DNA of 64,000 bases from Oehlia diaphana. Its lineage: Eukaryota > Glomeromycota > Glomeromycetes > Glomerales > Glomeraceae. A model generated the notes under the pieces. The model did no database searches, had not been told where the DNA came from, and saw only the letters and a list, made by a program, of their open reading frames with translations. A program made the translations under genes and the position numbers. The DNA lies in contig QZLH01000003.1 of the NCBI GenBank assembly GCA_003833135.1, forward strand, positions 63,216 to 127,215, given 5' to 3'. Below, in pieces: positions 41,701-54,100 of the stretch; position 1 is the first letter of the stretch, and each line of letters opens with the position of its first letter.

Positions 41701-42518
41701 ACTATTCCTACATTAATTCAATCTCCTAATTCAAATACAAATATGTTTAGTTTGTTTCCAACTTCACTTTTAGCTATGTATTTACTTATTATAGGTAATA
41801 ATTTATTTAATTTATATAATTATATAATTACTTTTAATCAAATATTAACAATATATATATATATAGGTAACTCTGATTCTTTATTACCATGGACTTCTCA
41901 TAAAACTTCTCCTTCGATGGCATTTTTTTTAGTCTTATTTACATTTTTTACGGTAATTTACCTTATGAATTTGTTTATTGGATTGCTTAATGTGGCGATC
42001 GTAAATTATGATAAGAATGAAGAATTTTTACTTCAAAAGGCAAAGGTAAATAAATATTAAATATTTTTATTTTTAAAATTTTAATATCATATATCTGACT
42101 TATTATAAATTTTTTAAAAAAGATTATTATGGAAATTGAATTATTTTACATGTTGCCTTATCAAAGATGTAATAAAAAATGGTTTCCAGATTGGATGTAA
42201 GTACAGTATATTTTAAACGTTTAATATCTCTAATTTTTTCTAATTATATCTTATTTAATTATTTTTAGTCATTATGATATACCTGTTAATAAGGTTTATA
42301 AATTAATTAATGCAATTGATAATAATCGAACTGAATTTAATTCACCTCCATTTATTAGTAATCGATTAAGAAATTTATTAAAAATTCCAGAACCAATTAA
42401 TGAAAATAAATCATTTGAAGAACTTAAGCAACAAATGAGAGATGAATTTAAACAACAAATAAAAGATATGCAAGAATTATTAAATAGTTTTATTAAAAAT
42501 TCGAATACTTTAAATTGA
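38709..42518 (+). CDS. TRP-like cation channel with N-terminal propeller-like domain
   Basis: Seven exons: join(38709..39150,39224..39709,39782..41332,41408..41794,41867..42045,42123..42196,42269..42518); 3369 nt, 1122 residues, all phases consistent. The start is the ATG in GTGACAATGG. Residues 1-480 have repeated beta-strand/turn patterns (IGWLANIEENGQQQLDLYF, NEYGFTQWNL, TEVVIFSMETGMWISRY) as in propeller-type sensors. Residues about 760-1005 hold the ion-transport domain: S1 (WLFYTIFFLCFALAS), S2 (ILFIISILLGFIHLTFEI), S3 (LFDVGAYFLSIITSIYWL), S4-S5 (NIKFLLFFRVFESFGIYFVL, KVFPFLIVLFFIISGFAHAF), pore loop region, S6 (FFTVIYLMNLFIGLLNVAIV). The C-terminus is a short coiled coil (EELKQQMRDEFKQQIKDMQE). 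It is probably a plasma-membrane or vacuolar cation channel; selectivity cannot be read. A relic of exon 2 lies in unit A. Confidence 0.8.
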
Positions 42519-43248
42519 TGATAAATCTATAAGATAGATATATTTAAATCATGTTAATACCAAATAAAGTAAATAAACTTCTAATTTTGGTAATTTACCA
42601 AATCATAACGAAGCCTTTTATAGAAAATTCAATGCCGTTATGTAACTTTAATGTACTGTACTAATATATAAATAAATTTAGTGTTTTAATAATAATATTT
42701 TTACGATATTTAATGTTAGATTTTTTATATACCAAGATACAGTACATAATTATTTTTCAGGGTATGTTCAAAGAATATGATGTTTTTATGATTTATGATT
42801 TGTAATTTTTGTCAAAATTAGAAATCACGTGTTGCTTGATTCACTATTGTGTTTTTCGTATTCTTTCTAGAAATTCAACAATTCATAAACAGATTAGTCA
42901 TGTAATCAACATAATAATCGAATATCATTATACCAAATTTTAAATTAGCCAATTATGGAAGATAATTATAAAATTAATGTGACTGCAATTGTTGACTTTG
43001 ATCAATAACGAACTCATCATCCTCATCATCACGTCGATAGTTGAAAAGTTTATTGTTATATCTTGATTCTATTATTTACTAAAAAAAAAAATAATACTGG
43101 TTCGCATGTTATTTTTTATATAGATTTATAATAATATATCTTGATACAATTTTGATGCTACAATACCCCTCTAACTATCATTTATTCTATAGATCGGATA
43201 TAATTGTATAAAATTATCATACTATTCATGAATGAAAAAAAATACTTC
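42519..43248. other. Spacer
   Basis: No gene; AT-rich 3' flank of the channel gene and 3' flank of the tRNA gene. Confidence 0.5.
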
Positions 43249-43329
43249 GACGGCAGCAGGATTTGAACCTACGCTCCCAAAGGGAATTAGATTTCAAGTC
43301 TAACGCCTTAACCGCTCGGCCATGCCGTC
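43249..43329 (-). tRNA. tRNA-Ser (anticodon UGA)
   Basis: The reverse complement starts GACGGCATGGCCGAGCGGTT (A box, D arm), has anticodon arm TTAGACTTGAAATCTAA with TGA in the loop, a long class II variable arm (TTCCCTTTGGGAGC) as expected for serine, a T arm with B box GGTTCAAATCC, and an acceptor stem GACGGCA/TGCCGTC that pairs fully. No intron. T-run TTTTTTT-like terminators are not obvious; an A-run on the plus strand (T-run on the minus strand) follows at 43232-43242. Confidence 0.93.
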
Positions 43330-44751
43330 TAAACACGTTAATTTCTCCCCAGCTGTTTATGAAAGATAATTATTAAATTATATATTATTTAATGAAAGAG
43401 TAATTGAAATAAATCACATTTGAATTTCCATTCTCAAATTATTAAAATATTAAAAATTTTCAATGTCATTTCTTTTTTAGATAACACATATTTTAGAATT
43501 TGAATTTAATAATTATCAATATTTTTTTTTTATTGTTTACTAATTTAGCATCTGGATCTTCAATTATCACCTGATACACCCAATGCTAATTGGGCCTGAA
43601 TCACGTTTCATTAAATTCATAAAATAAAATTAAATTGCTAAAATGATTTATCTATTTATTTCATCAAGCAGCGGTGGTTAATAATTTCATCCTCATAAGA
43701 TTATCGCTAAAATTTATCTTTTACCAATGTACAGTAGTTGTTGCAGCTTGTCAATAAATCAGTTTGATATATAAACAAACTGCGCTTTTAAGTACAGGAT
43801 TTCGGAGGTTTCAGATTTCATAATTATAGTTTTGCTCAATTTTGAAAGTTTTATCTATGGAAACTTTTCATTGACTTCTTATTTGTGACTTTATTTAATA
43901 ATGAATTCATATGTCATACAAATACCATCGAAAAATTGTATTCACCCACCCAACCAGCAGATGTGTACATTAAAATACTTTTCAATTATCTAATTGGAAT
44001 TGGAAATAACATTTTGCTTCCAATCTTCCAGTGAACATTAAAGATTATTATATTACTTACATCGTTTGTGGACAATACTATATTGTATTAAAGTATCGGA
44101 AATAATTTAAAAATAATACTAACAATTCCAATCAAAATTTTAAAAGTATCTTTAGTTTATCAAAATTACTTATATTTATATATTCTCTTATATTCCGGAC
44201 TTTATTTCTGGAATTCTACAGTATATTATATATTAAATTTCAAATAAAATTCTTACTGCATACTTAATTGAACTTGATCTTCAATACAAAATCGAAGCAT
44301 TCTTGTCGTCCACTTCAACGTCTTATCATCCATGTACATTTATTTTTTATTATAAAATGGTTTACTAAATGAGGTGAATTGGAAGAGAAAAAGCAAAGCA
44401 AATATTATTTGCGCAAATTATTAGTATCCGGAACTATTTTGTTCATATTCGAGCATTTCACATTACCTATCACGTAACAATAACTATTATATATAGTAGT
44501 TATTTATTAATGATATTAATACATTTTTATAATTATTGAATAGGTAAAAAATATCAGCCAAAGACCGATATCCCTATCCAATAAAATGTAATATTATTTA
44601 AATTAACTAAATTTTTATTTAAAAAATTATTTGATAACTAGTATAAGTTATAAATTGTTGCGTATTTATATATTATATTATTCCAAAGTCAGGCGGTCGT
44701 TCTAAAAAATCAGAAATAAAAGGCAGTCAGTAAATATCAATTGAGAAGGTG
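43330..44751. other. Gene-free spacer
   Basis: No coding support on either strand over 1.4 kb. Confidence 0.5.
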
Positions 44752-45024
44752 GTGAGTAATGGCAAATGACCCCGAATGACCTTTGAATGACCTAGTCATT
44801 TGAGGTCATTTATTTTATGCGAAGTTGGCAAGAAGTCATTGGAGGTCATTTGTCATTTGAGTCATTTAAAATTTATAATGTCACGTGACATATTTCATCT
44901 AACGAAAATTGTGTAAATAATTTCGGCCAAAATTATTACTTAATTTTCAAATGACTAATCATTTTAACCTCGAAATGGCTAATGACCTAGACCATTTGAT
45001 GTCATTTGCACTTGCCATCACTGA
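44752..45024. mobile_element. MITE with AATGACCT/AGGTCATT-rich arms
   Basis: The left end TGAGTAATGGCAAATGAC is matched inverted by GTCATTTGCACTTGCCATCACTG at the right; both arms are rich in CAAATGACCTAG/ATTTGAGGTCATT words. The interior contains TCACGTGACA and AATTTCGGCCAAAATTATTA. Slightly outside, GGCAGTCAG (44722) and CTGACTGCC (45028) are also inverted, so the true ends may be a little further out. Confidence 0.65.
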
Positions 45025-45863
45025 GCGCTGACTGCCGCTGAGGAACGATACCCAAACCACATAGAGGACGATACTCTTTGCAGTTTGCGCAGATATCACT
45101 CGGAAGTAAATAAGTCATATCTATTGAATCAAAGAACATTCTATTCTTCCTCGATAAGAACGTTACTTAAATATGTAAGATATCGTTTCCTTCATATAGA
45201 TTTTTGGCCAGACAATGAACGAACTTCAGAGACGCAATTAGGTTTCATTCTAAGAATCCCTCTGAGACTGATGTATTCTCGAAATATAAATTTACCGGTA
45301 ATTAAATAGAAAATCAAAAGTTGTGGCGTATTATCACAAAACAGATTGTATTTATCGCTAGGAATATAGAATTGTTTATTATTCTATTCTAGCGCCAAAG
45401 TTATCGTCACTATAGTTGAAAAATGAAAATAATAAAAATAGCAATTATTTAAACATTTTAGATTTACATATTGGATTTTTCTTTTATTAATCAATTAACA
45501 AATGATTGGATGAAATTTTTTATAATTTTGTATACAAAATATAACTACAAATTTATACGTAAAAAAAACCATTATTCATTCTTACAATGATATTATATGA
45601 ACATATAGTTGTCATATAGTAATTTTCAATTATCAAAGCGGAAATTCAACATCATAAAACCTTGTTTACAAGGAATAATCTTTTATTATGAAATTAGGAT
45701 AAATTTTACAAGCGTGATGACAATTTCTTTCTATGTATCGAAACATTTAATTATCTAATTTCGTTGGATGTAAATTGAATTTTCCGCGTAAACTTGAAAA
45801 AAAAAAATCAGTAAATTAAATAACTAAATTGTGAAAAAAAAACATTTCATAGATAATAAGAAA
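45025..45863. other. Spacer
   Basis: A 74-codon plus frame (45085-45309) has no domain and a doubtful context; not accepted. Otherwise AT-rich 3' flank of the F-box gene. Confidence 0.45.
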
Positions 45864-47789
45864 TTACCTCTTTCTGTAATAAAACTGTTCAAATCCAACA
45901 TATGAGAATACACTTTCTTCATTCAATTTCTTTAAAATAACATTTCCACTATCGGCGTATTCTTTAATTATTCTATTGTGATATTCTTGATTAAATGGAT
46001 TCCATTCGATAGAAATAGCTTTACCAAGATTTTTTACTATATTACTGAAAAATTCACAAAGTACACTCTCTTCACAATATTTAGGAATTGTATCGTAATA
46101 AAGGAATTCTAATTTAGGTGGCAAATCAGAACCAAATTCGAGCAAGTAGTTTTGATATCTGAAAATTGAAGGTCCAATAATTCCCAAATAAATTAATTCT
46201 TGACATGCGTGTAAAACTTTTGTAAATAAATCAAAGGCTTCTTGGTTATAATATAACAAAATTGGAACCTTAAGTATAAGAAGATTTGGGCAACATAATG
46301 CTATATTACGCAGTATACGATTAGTACCGCTAATACATTCGTTGCTTTGAATGCGCCATTCAATATCAACCATTTGTAGACTCGTATTTGAATTTTTGAT
46401 AATCTCTACTAATTTATTGACGAACTGATCTATATAGAAAATTCGCAAAGTTATTCGTTCGATCTTTACTGATGATGCATCAATAAAGTTAAGAACCCTG
46501 CAAGTATTTGAATCCATGTTTTCGTCATATAATTCCAAATATTTTATATTGTGACAATTAGTAAAGAGTCCCATCTCCAAGTGAACCGTTCCGACCAATG
46601 TTAAATGCTCAATATTTTTAATAGCCTCTGATACGATAGTTAACTCGGGAGTTTTGCAATAACCCATATTGCCTATGAGAGTTAAATGTCGCAATTTTTT
46701 TTGGGATAAAATTAAAGGGAAAATGCCAGAAAGTCCTCCCATATTAACACACCCATGAAAATTCAGATGTTCAATATTGTGGCATAGTTCGGACAAACAT
46801 CTGACAAGTTCACGTGGCACGCATCCATCACAGCTAAAATATGTTAATTCTGGAAAGCAATTGGTAGCACCTGGAAGAGAGGTCAAATATTGTAATTCGG
46901 AATCCATAGAAAGAAGGTCAAAACATTGGAAACCAGAATATTCCAATTCATCCAAATAAAATTTTTTAATAGCTCGTGATGTTCTTACAAACATTTTGAA
47001 TATTTCTCTGTATACCAAAAATTGTTGGTATTTTACAGTATCACTCATAATTTGAGTGAAACTTTGTCCTTCTTGTCGACAAAGCCATTGTCTCCATTCA
47101 CGACAAGCAGAATATAAAAATCCAACATCCAGATTTTGTAAAAATGATGCATAATTGTAAGCCGGTCTTAAAAAATATTCATTTGGAAGTGAAATTCCAG
47201 ATTCTAACAATTTATTCTTTACATCATCCTTAAAACAGCTAACATAGACCCGCATTAAAGAAAAGATCTTTTCCTGTTTTGTCTCTGATTTAAAATCTCC
47301 TTCAAATATGAATTCAAACGGTTCTGACCAAAGAACGTGAATAGCAGCATACCACCATGATTTATTTACGAGAATACAACTAGACAAATCTTCATAACAA
47401 AGAAACTTGAAAATCTTTATAAGAGTTTCGGTTGAAAGAAATCGAATTGGAGGAATCTTTTCATATTCAATTCCAGTTTCAAAATCTCTTGTATCATGTT
47501 GCATTGCTTGAATAGACGTATCTGTTAATGTTGACACATCCGTTTGCCCTACTAACATTTCGACCATCGGAGGTTGTCGTTCCAGATCTTGAATATCATT
47601 TTTAAGTTGTACATAATTAGCATTCTGAGGTTGAAATTTCTCTAGGCTTGTTTGTTCATGTATAACTGTGTCATTTGATACAGATTGGTTTAATAATCGT
47701 GTTTCGACGTTCTCCATTAAAGTATCGACCTGCTCAACCATTTTATTATTATTTATATCAGGTCCATCTAAAATGGACGATTCCGCCAT
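45864..47789 (-). CDS. F-box/LRR-like protein 1
   Basis: 641 residues from the ATG at 47787-47789 (MAESSILDGPDINNNKMVEQ); the frame stays open upstream to 47966 but without an ATG. Residues 1-110 are polar and probably disordered. An F-box follows at about 115-158 (FLSTETLIKIFKFLCYEDLS, CILVNKSWWYAAIHVLW), the Skp1-binding motif. The rest is leucine-rich: LTYFSCDGCVPRELV, IEHLNFHGCVNMGG, LRHLTLIGNMGYC, NIEHLTLVGTVHLEMG, NIKYLELYDENMDS, divergent LRRs for substrate binding. Role: substrate receptor of SCF (Skp1-Cul1-F-box) ubiquitin ligases, a family hugely expanded in Rhizophagus. The final codons AGAAAGAGGTAATT could hide a donor, so the annotated C-terminus may be short by a small exon. Confidence 0.75.
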   Translation of the reverse strand: MAESSILDGPDINNNKMVEQVDTLMENVETRLLNQSVSNDTVIHEQTSLEKFQPQNANYVQLKNDIQDLERQPPMVEMLVGQTDVSTLTDTSIQAMQHDTRDFETGIEYEKIPPIRFLSTETLIKIFKFLCYEDLSSCILVNKSWWYAAIHVLWSEPFEFIFEGDFKSETKQEKIFSLMRVYVSCFKDDVKNKLLESGISLPNEYFLRPAYNYASFLQNLDVGFLYSACREWRQWLCRQEGQSFTQIMSDTVKYQQFLVYREIFKMFVRTSRAIKKFYLDELEYSGFQCFDLLSMDSELQYLTSLPGATNCFPELTYFSCDGCVPRELVRCLSELCHNIEHLNFHGCVNMGGLSGIFPLILSQKKLRHLTLIGNMGYCKTPELTIVSEAIKNIEHLTLVGTVHLEMGLFTNCHNIKYLELYDENMDSNTCRVLNFIDASSVKIERITLRIFYIDQFVNKLVEIIKNSNTSLQMVDIEWRIQSNECISGTNRILRNIALCCPNLLILKVPILLYYNQEAFDLFTKVLHACQELIYLGIIGPSIFRYQNYLLEFGSDLPPKLEFLYYDTIPKYCEESVLCEFFSNIVKNLGKAISIEWNPFNQEYHNRIIKEYADSGNVILKKLNEESVFSYVGFEQFYYRKR

Positions 47790-47966
47790 CGACCTTTTAG
47801 ATTCGGCTAAGGTTAAGGTGTATATTTTTGGCAATAATGATGAATTAAGCTTTTCAAAAGTTGTTGAATCTGTTGAGTTTTTTAAAGTTGATTTTAAACA
47901 TTTTTTATCTTCACCAACCACCTTAATTTCTATTCCAAAAGAAATAAAATTTATTAACAATTTCAA

Positions 47967-48886
47967 ATAAAAAAATATATAAAAAATAAAATAAAAAAAT
48001 TAAGAAGATAAATACCGTATGGCAAAATATTTTCCGATTGTTCCATTTTTATATCTTACCGATATGCTAACGTCGATCAAAATATTTTGGTGTAATAATT
48101 AAAAAAAGTTTCGTGCTACAACAAAGTTAAATCTAAAATTAAAAAAATATATATTATTTAAAAAAAGATTTAACGATACGTTTCGGAGAAAAAAAAAGAG
48201 AAATGTTGTTCGAGATTTTCAGATAATCCTTTGATTAACTTAATAACAATTATATAAGCGTAACAACTATCGTTATATTTAGTTTAGATAATTTCTCAAT
48301 TTTTTTGGCACTTTTCGATAACATTAAAGAAACGAGAAATATTTAATATAAGCTGATCAAAAAAAAAAAAAAAGGAGAGAGAAAGAGAAAAAATTATTTT
48401 TTTTTTTGGGTAAGTCTCCGCACTATTTATTTTTTTTTTTTATATAAAAGTGGAAATTTATTATAGATATCACGTGCTAATATGGTTACGCGAGCTATTT
48501 GTACTAATACTTAAATTGTATTACAATAATGTGTCAATTTTTAGCATTACTAATATTTGTGCTAATATCATGTGACATAATAACAAATAATAGAAATTGG
48601 GTTAAGGGGATCGCTCCTACTTGTTTCAAGCGATTAAATTTGTGAGAATTTAAATGAATTACATTTTATTAATTTATCTCACACCAAAATTCACCCAATT
48701 TTGTTAAAATTGGGCTCAAAGCGCTTGCATTGCATGTCGCTTCGATTCAAAGTGGATTATCATTTTGAATTGAAAGGAATAATTCAAAGTTCGTTATGAT
48801 ATATTCGATCGAAACTAAAGAGTTAACGTGCGAATAATCTAGATATATCTATATTTGAAAAATTAATTAGGAATAAAACAAATCTT
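47967..48886. other. Spacer between F-box genes
   Basis: No gene. A small palindromic patch CACCCAATTTTGTTAAAATTGGGCT lies at 48690-48714. It probably contains the promoter of the 45864-47789 gene. Confidence 0.45.
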
Positions 48887-50563
48887 TTAATCAATCATAA
48901 ATAATAATATAAAATACCTTAAATTGCACCGGTAATAATCAAGTCTTTTATCATAATCAAATTTTGTAAAAGCAGGGTTGATTAAACCAGTAAAGAAATA
49001 ATCTTGAGCAATCTTTGAATGTTCGTGACCTGGAAACAAATTTAAATCAATATTCAAAGGAGCGTTCAATCTATTTGATGCACTCCTAAAGAATAATTCC
49101 AAAGATTCAACAGAATAATAAATTGGAACATTCAAATGTTTTAATACTCTTAAATTTGGAGGTAAATTATTTCCTAATAATGGTAAATAATAATCTTCGT
49201 CGAATATTCCACTATTAAGAATTCCAAAATATTCCAATTTAACACAATGTTTAAAAATTTCCAATAAATAATTAATAGATTCACTATAATTATTAATCCA
49301 ATTCATCTTCAAAATGATAAGATTTGGACAATGATTTATGATACTTGAAGTTAAATCAACAAAACCGACATAATCTTGAACCAAACGATGATTCCAATGT
49401 AAAACAATTTTTTTTAAATTTGTTGTTTTTGAAATTATTAATGACCATAATTTAAAATACGAAATTCCTATGTCAACAAGAAGATATTGTAATTTCGGAA
49501 ATTCCACATTCGCTAAAAGTTTAAAAATATCATAACTTTGATTATAACATTGATATTTACTAACTACTTCCAAAGCGACAAGATTTTCAAAAGAATTCAA
49601 CTTTTTAATTGGTAATATATATCTTCCGTCGATAGTTAACCATTCAAGATATTTGAAAATCTTTTCAAAAACTTGTCGTGTTTCAGGAGAATAATCATAC
49701 AAATATCCTTGTAAGATTAAATATTTCAAATGATTTTGTGAGGAAAGGATTGATATTTTATCATCAATATTAACAAATCCAGGAGCAAAGATTAAGTTTT
49801 TTATTTCTTTACACGAATAAGAAATTTTTTGAAGAAATTCTATGGGAGTATTATCATCGGTTCCTAAACATTCCAATTTAGTTAAACATTTTGAAGCTCC
49901 AGGTAAATCAGGTATTTGATTGACGATTGGGTTGATAACACGATTAATAAGACAATTTTTTAAACAATGATCGTCACACTTTTCCCCACATTCCAATTCT
50001 TCTGAAAATTTCTTATTTATCAAATATAATCCCTTAATATCCATACTTTGACTCATAAAAAGTTTACATAATTCAAAAAATAGTATCCTAATTTGATGTA
50101 AAAGTAAACTAGTTTCTACTGAAGATGCAAGTTTATATTTAAATCTTATACCTAACCAAGCACGACAACCTAGGAATAAACTTATAATATCTAAACTTTG
50201 CAAAAAACTCGGATAATCGTAATTTGGATATTTTGTTTTATAAAAACCCACAATTCCAGCATTCGTTAATTTAAATTTTGATTCTTCAGGTAAACAATTA
50301 ATATAAGTATCAACAAGGAGCGATAACTTTTTAATTGATTTTGTTAAATACATATTTTTTAAACTTCTTCCTCCCGTTAAAGTTATGGTCTCTTTATAAA
50401 TGTTTTCGAATGGTTCCATCCATAACATTGGAATTGCAACTTGACATAGATATCGATTAACAAGCGCACAAGAATGTAAGCTATGAAAATCCAAATCCTT
50501 GAAAATTTGAACTATAGTTTCCGTTGCGAGATTAGGTAAAGTTTCATTTCGTTTTTTTCCCAT
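48887..50563 (-). CDS. F-box/LRR-like protein 2
   Basis: 558 residues from ATG 50561-50563 (MGKKRNETLPNLATETIVQI). The F-box is at residues 8-50 (LPNLATETIVQIFKDLDFHS, CALVNRYLCQVAIPMLW). Then helical regions and divergent leucine-rich repeats (LTKLECLGTDDNTPIEFL, LKYLILQGYLYDYSP, LEWLTIDGRYILPIKK, LVALEVVSKYQCYN, LKKIVLHWNHRLVQDY, NLIILKMNWINNYSE, LEYFGILNSGIFDEDY). The same architecture as its neighbour suggests old tandem paralogs. Near the end TGCAATTTAAG is followed by GTATTT, and an acceptor-like CAAATATAG lies downstream at 48849-48857, so the last eight residues (YFILLFMID region) may be intron read-through. Confidence 0.75.
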   Translation of the reverse strand: MGKKRNETLPNLATETIVQIFKDLDFHSLHSCALVNRYLCQVAIPMLWMEPFENIYKETITLTGGRSLKNMYLTKSIKKLSLLVDTYINCLPEESKFKLTNAGIVGFYKTKYPNYDYPSFLQSLDIISLFLGCRAWLGIRFKYKLASSVETSLLLHQIRILFFELCKLFMSQSMDIKGLYLINKKFSEELECGEKCDDHCLKNCLINRVINPIVNQIPDLPGASKCLTKLECLGTDDNTPIEFLQKISYSCKEIKNLIFAPGFVNIDDKISILSSQNHLKYLILQGYLYDYSPETRQVFEKIFKYLEWLTIDGRYILPIKKLNSFENLVALEVVSKYQCYNQSYDIFKLLANVEFPKLQYLLVDIGISYFKLWSLIISKTTNLKKIVLHWNHRLVQDYVGFVDLTSSIINHCPNLIILKMNWINNYSESINYLLEIFKHCVKLEYFGILNSGIFDEDYYLPLLGNNLPPNLRVLKHLNVPIYYSVESLELFFRSASNRLNAPLNIDLNLFPGHEHSKIAQDYFFTGLINPAFTKFDYDKRLDYYRCNLRYFILLFMID

Positions 50564-53500
50564 AATTAAAATCTTTCTTTTTTTTTGATATCAGTTTTTA
50601 CAGTTTTGAAAGAGAGAAAAAGTTTTATCAAAAACCTTATCAAATAAATATTATGTCAGGTCACACAAAGAAATCAAACAATCTGGATTGTAAAATGATT
50701 TCTCCTCTATATATATAACTATTAGAGCTGTTAAAAAAATCCGAAAAAGTGACTATATGGAAGAAATGAATGTGATAATATAAATAGAGTTCTATTTGTG
50801 ATAATTACGTCATAATAATCACGTGTAAGAGGGTAATTTATATAACTGATATAACTGATAGAATGTCATGAATTTTTTAAAATCGATCCATACTAATTCA
50901 ATCACAATAATATTGTAAAAATAACCTTTTGTTCTTTTAATTCCTTTCCAATATAGTTGAATAAGAAAAGCATAAAAATCAATTTCAACCGCTAACATCA
51001 TCAATGAATCATCGTATTTAAATTTTTTTTTTTAACTCCGTGTTTATCTTTCATTTAAATGTACTACAATACTAAAAATCATTCTTTTACTTTCATCATT
51101 CTAAGAGTTGTGTCACCAAAAAAATGTTTTTGTTAAAAAAAGAAAATATTTATGGGTCCTCATTCAATGTTTTTTTGTGATATTTGAAGAATCAGGAATT
51201 TTATTGGTTTTGTTTTTATGTATACCTTCTTTTTCTGTCTTCCAAAAACGTCTTCTTATAATCCCTAATTAAGATAAATTAGATTTATCGTCATTCTACG
51301 TGTCCGATCATAATAAGTTGTGCAAATTCAGGGTTATTAGAAAGCGCGACAAACGGACAAAGCGGCTTAAATAAATTTCCGAGAGAAAATTACAAATTCT
51401 TGGAAGTAAATCAAAAACAAAAATAAACAAACAATGAGGTTTTTATGTTGAACAAAGAAAAACTTTGTATCTTGTACGTGTTATTCTTTCTGCGCTATGT
51501 TACATTTATAAGGTATTAATCCTTTAGTAGTAAACAAAATTAATATTAAAATGGGAAAGGCGTAAAATAGATGAGTTCAGCCTTAATATTATTAAAGATA
51601 ATCTGTTTTTTAAATTATCAAAAAAAATTTTCATCTTTTAAACAAGTTTTGCATTTAATTCCTTATAATTAGATTAATTGCGCGTAAAAATATTATATAT
51701 AGATACATAATATTTTTCCTTATTAAAAAGGGGGACCAAAAATATAATATTTTGAACATCAAGAATAAATAATGTTTGTTCATACAATTCACTTCAAATA
51801 ATTCGCAAGATGAAACTCAATTAAAAATTCATTTGTTTTTGTTTATCAAGTTAATGTTATCCAAAATTTGTTAATAAGCCACTGATTTGCCGCTCAAATT
51901 AATCGTTCGGGAAAAATCGGGTAATACAGAAAACCTTTCGAAGAAATTTATATATTTCTAAAATATGTAGACAGAGCTAAACCTATAAATATAATTAACG
52001 TTCCCCTTTATTTCTTTGGCCATTGCGTATATAAAAATTCAGTACCATTTATATCTTGAATTAAATAACAGAGAAATATTTAATTTCCATTACCAATTAA
52101 GTAAGAATTCTCTTGAGATTTCTATCATTTGTATATTGCAATTTTTTGAATCTTTGTAACGTAGAATAAAACCATCCGTAATGTATGGAATTTTATATTT
52201 GAAATACTGGGACAGATGTGGTATTAATAATAAAATCGAAAAAAAGCATGTATTTTTTTTAGCTTGATAAATCTCCGATATACAATTCTTAAAAATACTT
52301 ACCTGATTGCATTTAATTCTCTTCCATATTTTGTTTGTGAATTCTCAAGTTTCACTATTTGATATTCATTTATATATAAAACGTGACATAATTTATCATA
52401 TTATAGTATGTCTTTTGGAACATTTAATGAATGATTGTAGAGATTATCACTTTTTGTTTAATTATAATAATAACAAGAAAGTAATTAATGGGTATTATTA
52501 ATACCTGAATAGCAGGTAAAATTGTACAGCATAATGACAATCTTTGGTTGTGTATATCTTCAATACATTATTATAGATGGATCCGAGTTGTTGTGTTGAT
52601 TCGCTTCAGGAGGGCGTTGGTTCGTTTCAAAGCGTTAACTTTGAGCAATAGAAATAAGACTACGATTGATATTGTTAAGAATATAGATACATTTGAAATT
52701 TTCTATCGTCTCTCTTTGTCGCTATGTTTAGAAAAGAAACAAATTCAGAAACTTAGAGCTGTATGCATCATTAAAAGCATTCCTATTGTATTATTTACCT
52801 TATTTAATTATTTAATAGGTGACTTGTTTAATTTTTCATTGTTATGATGTGATCAAGTTTATGATTGATCATCAATAAGGTGATACTTGCATAGACTTCT
52901 AGTTTTCTATTCACGTGTGATAAATTAAATATTTTGGCGTGATTCAAAGTCGGAGAATCTAATAATTTTTACTAACCCTTAACTACAATTTTCATGCGTA
53001 AAAATTTTAAAAGTAAAAATAGACTGAGTTAGCGAACATTTAAAGGGATGAAGCATCTCAGTCCTAACCTAAAATGGGAGCTCCTTCCTGTTATTCCGCT
53101 ATTTAATGTTGTTTCCAAAGACTATCTAGCTGATCAGTATAAACCATTTGCATTTTCTTAAATATATCCAAATTCCTTAACCATTATGTTCTATTCTTAT
53201 TCTATCATTATATCCAAAAAAGTTACTATGAATTGATCTCTTACTGCATTATGATAACAAGTATGTCGTACTTATGATATTGCACTGCGTAGAATGAAAT
53301 TATGAAAATCAAATGTACAAAATGTCGCTGCAATGACTGTTCTACGGCGACCCGTATAACACTCGTATAATATGTCTCATCAGCCCTACTTTCTTTAATA
53401 TCTAACACGCGATCTATGAATGGAAATGTCAATATTTTCAGCATATCTTATTCTTTGTAGAGATTTTTTTTCTTCGATTGATATTTTTTAACTTCATTTA

Positions 53501-54100
53501 TTTTTACAAGACAGGTAAAAGAACCACTTACCTAACCCTAACCTCATAATTATATGATTTATATAATCCGAATAATTAATGAAAAAATTACATTAATATA
53601 CTGTATATATCGATCTATTCCTTACGATATCCGTATATAAATACTGGCAAGAAGTTTTTTTTTTTATTAATGATACTGTACATTTAAAAATCATTGAGGA
53701 CTCTCGATTATGACTTAAAATATCCTCTCAAAAAAAAAAAAAAAAAAAAAAAATTATGATTATTTATGTGTAAAATGTAAGCGTATTTTATTTTAATTTT
53801 TTATTCGCATATAATCAAGTTGACTATAGTGAGAAAGTATCTTACTACATGATTGACTAAGTGATAAAATTCGCGAGAATTTTTTCTTAATAATCGTTTA
53901 TTTTAATCTTATTAGTTAACCTTCAAAGTTCAAATCTATAAAATAAGCAATATCAAGAAAAATTCGCATAACGACGGTAATCTCGTACAGAAATATTATT
54001 AATATGAGAATGTGACAAGACAAAAAAAAAATAATAATATTTGATATACTCTATTACTAATTATAATTTTTAAATATTTATGATAGTTAAAATACTTATG
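50564..54100. other. 3.5-kb region without a supported gene
   Basis: The frames at 52307-52501, 52548-52847 (IRFRRALVRFKALTLSNRNK) and 53241-53444 lack domains. The 52548 frame has the most protein-like composition, but with no ATG-context or homologue visible I leave it out. A poly-A run of about 25 lies at 53730-53752. Confidence 0.4.

Noticed and set aside
46777..46959. Plus-strand frame within F-box gene 1
   Set aside because: Antisense shadow of the LRR coding region.
52548..52847. 99-codon plus-strand frame (RFRRALVRFKALTLSNRNK)
   Set aside because: No domain, no splice context, and A/T-biased second half; possible but not supportable.
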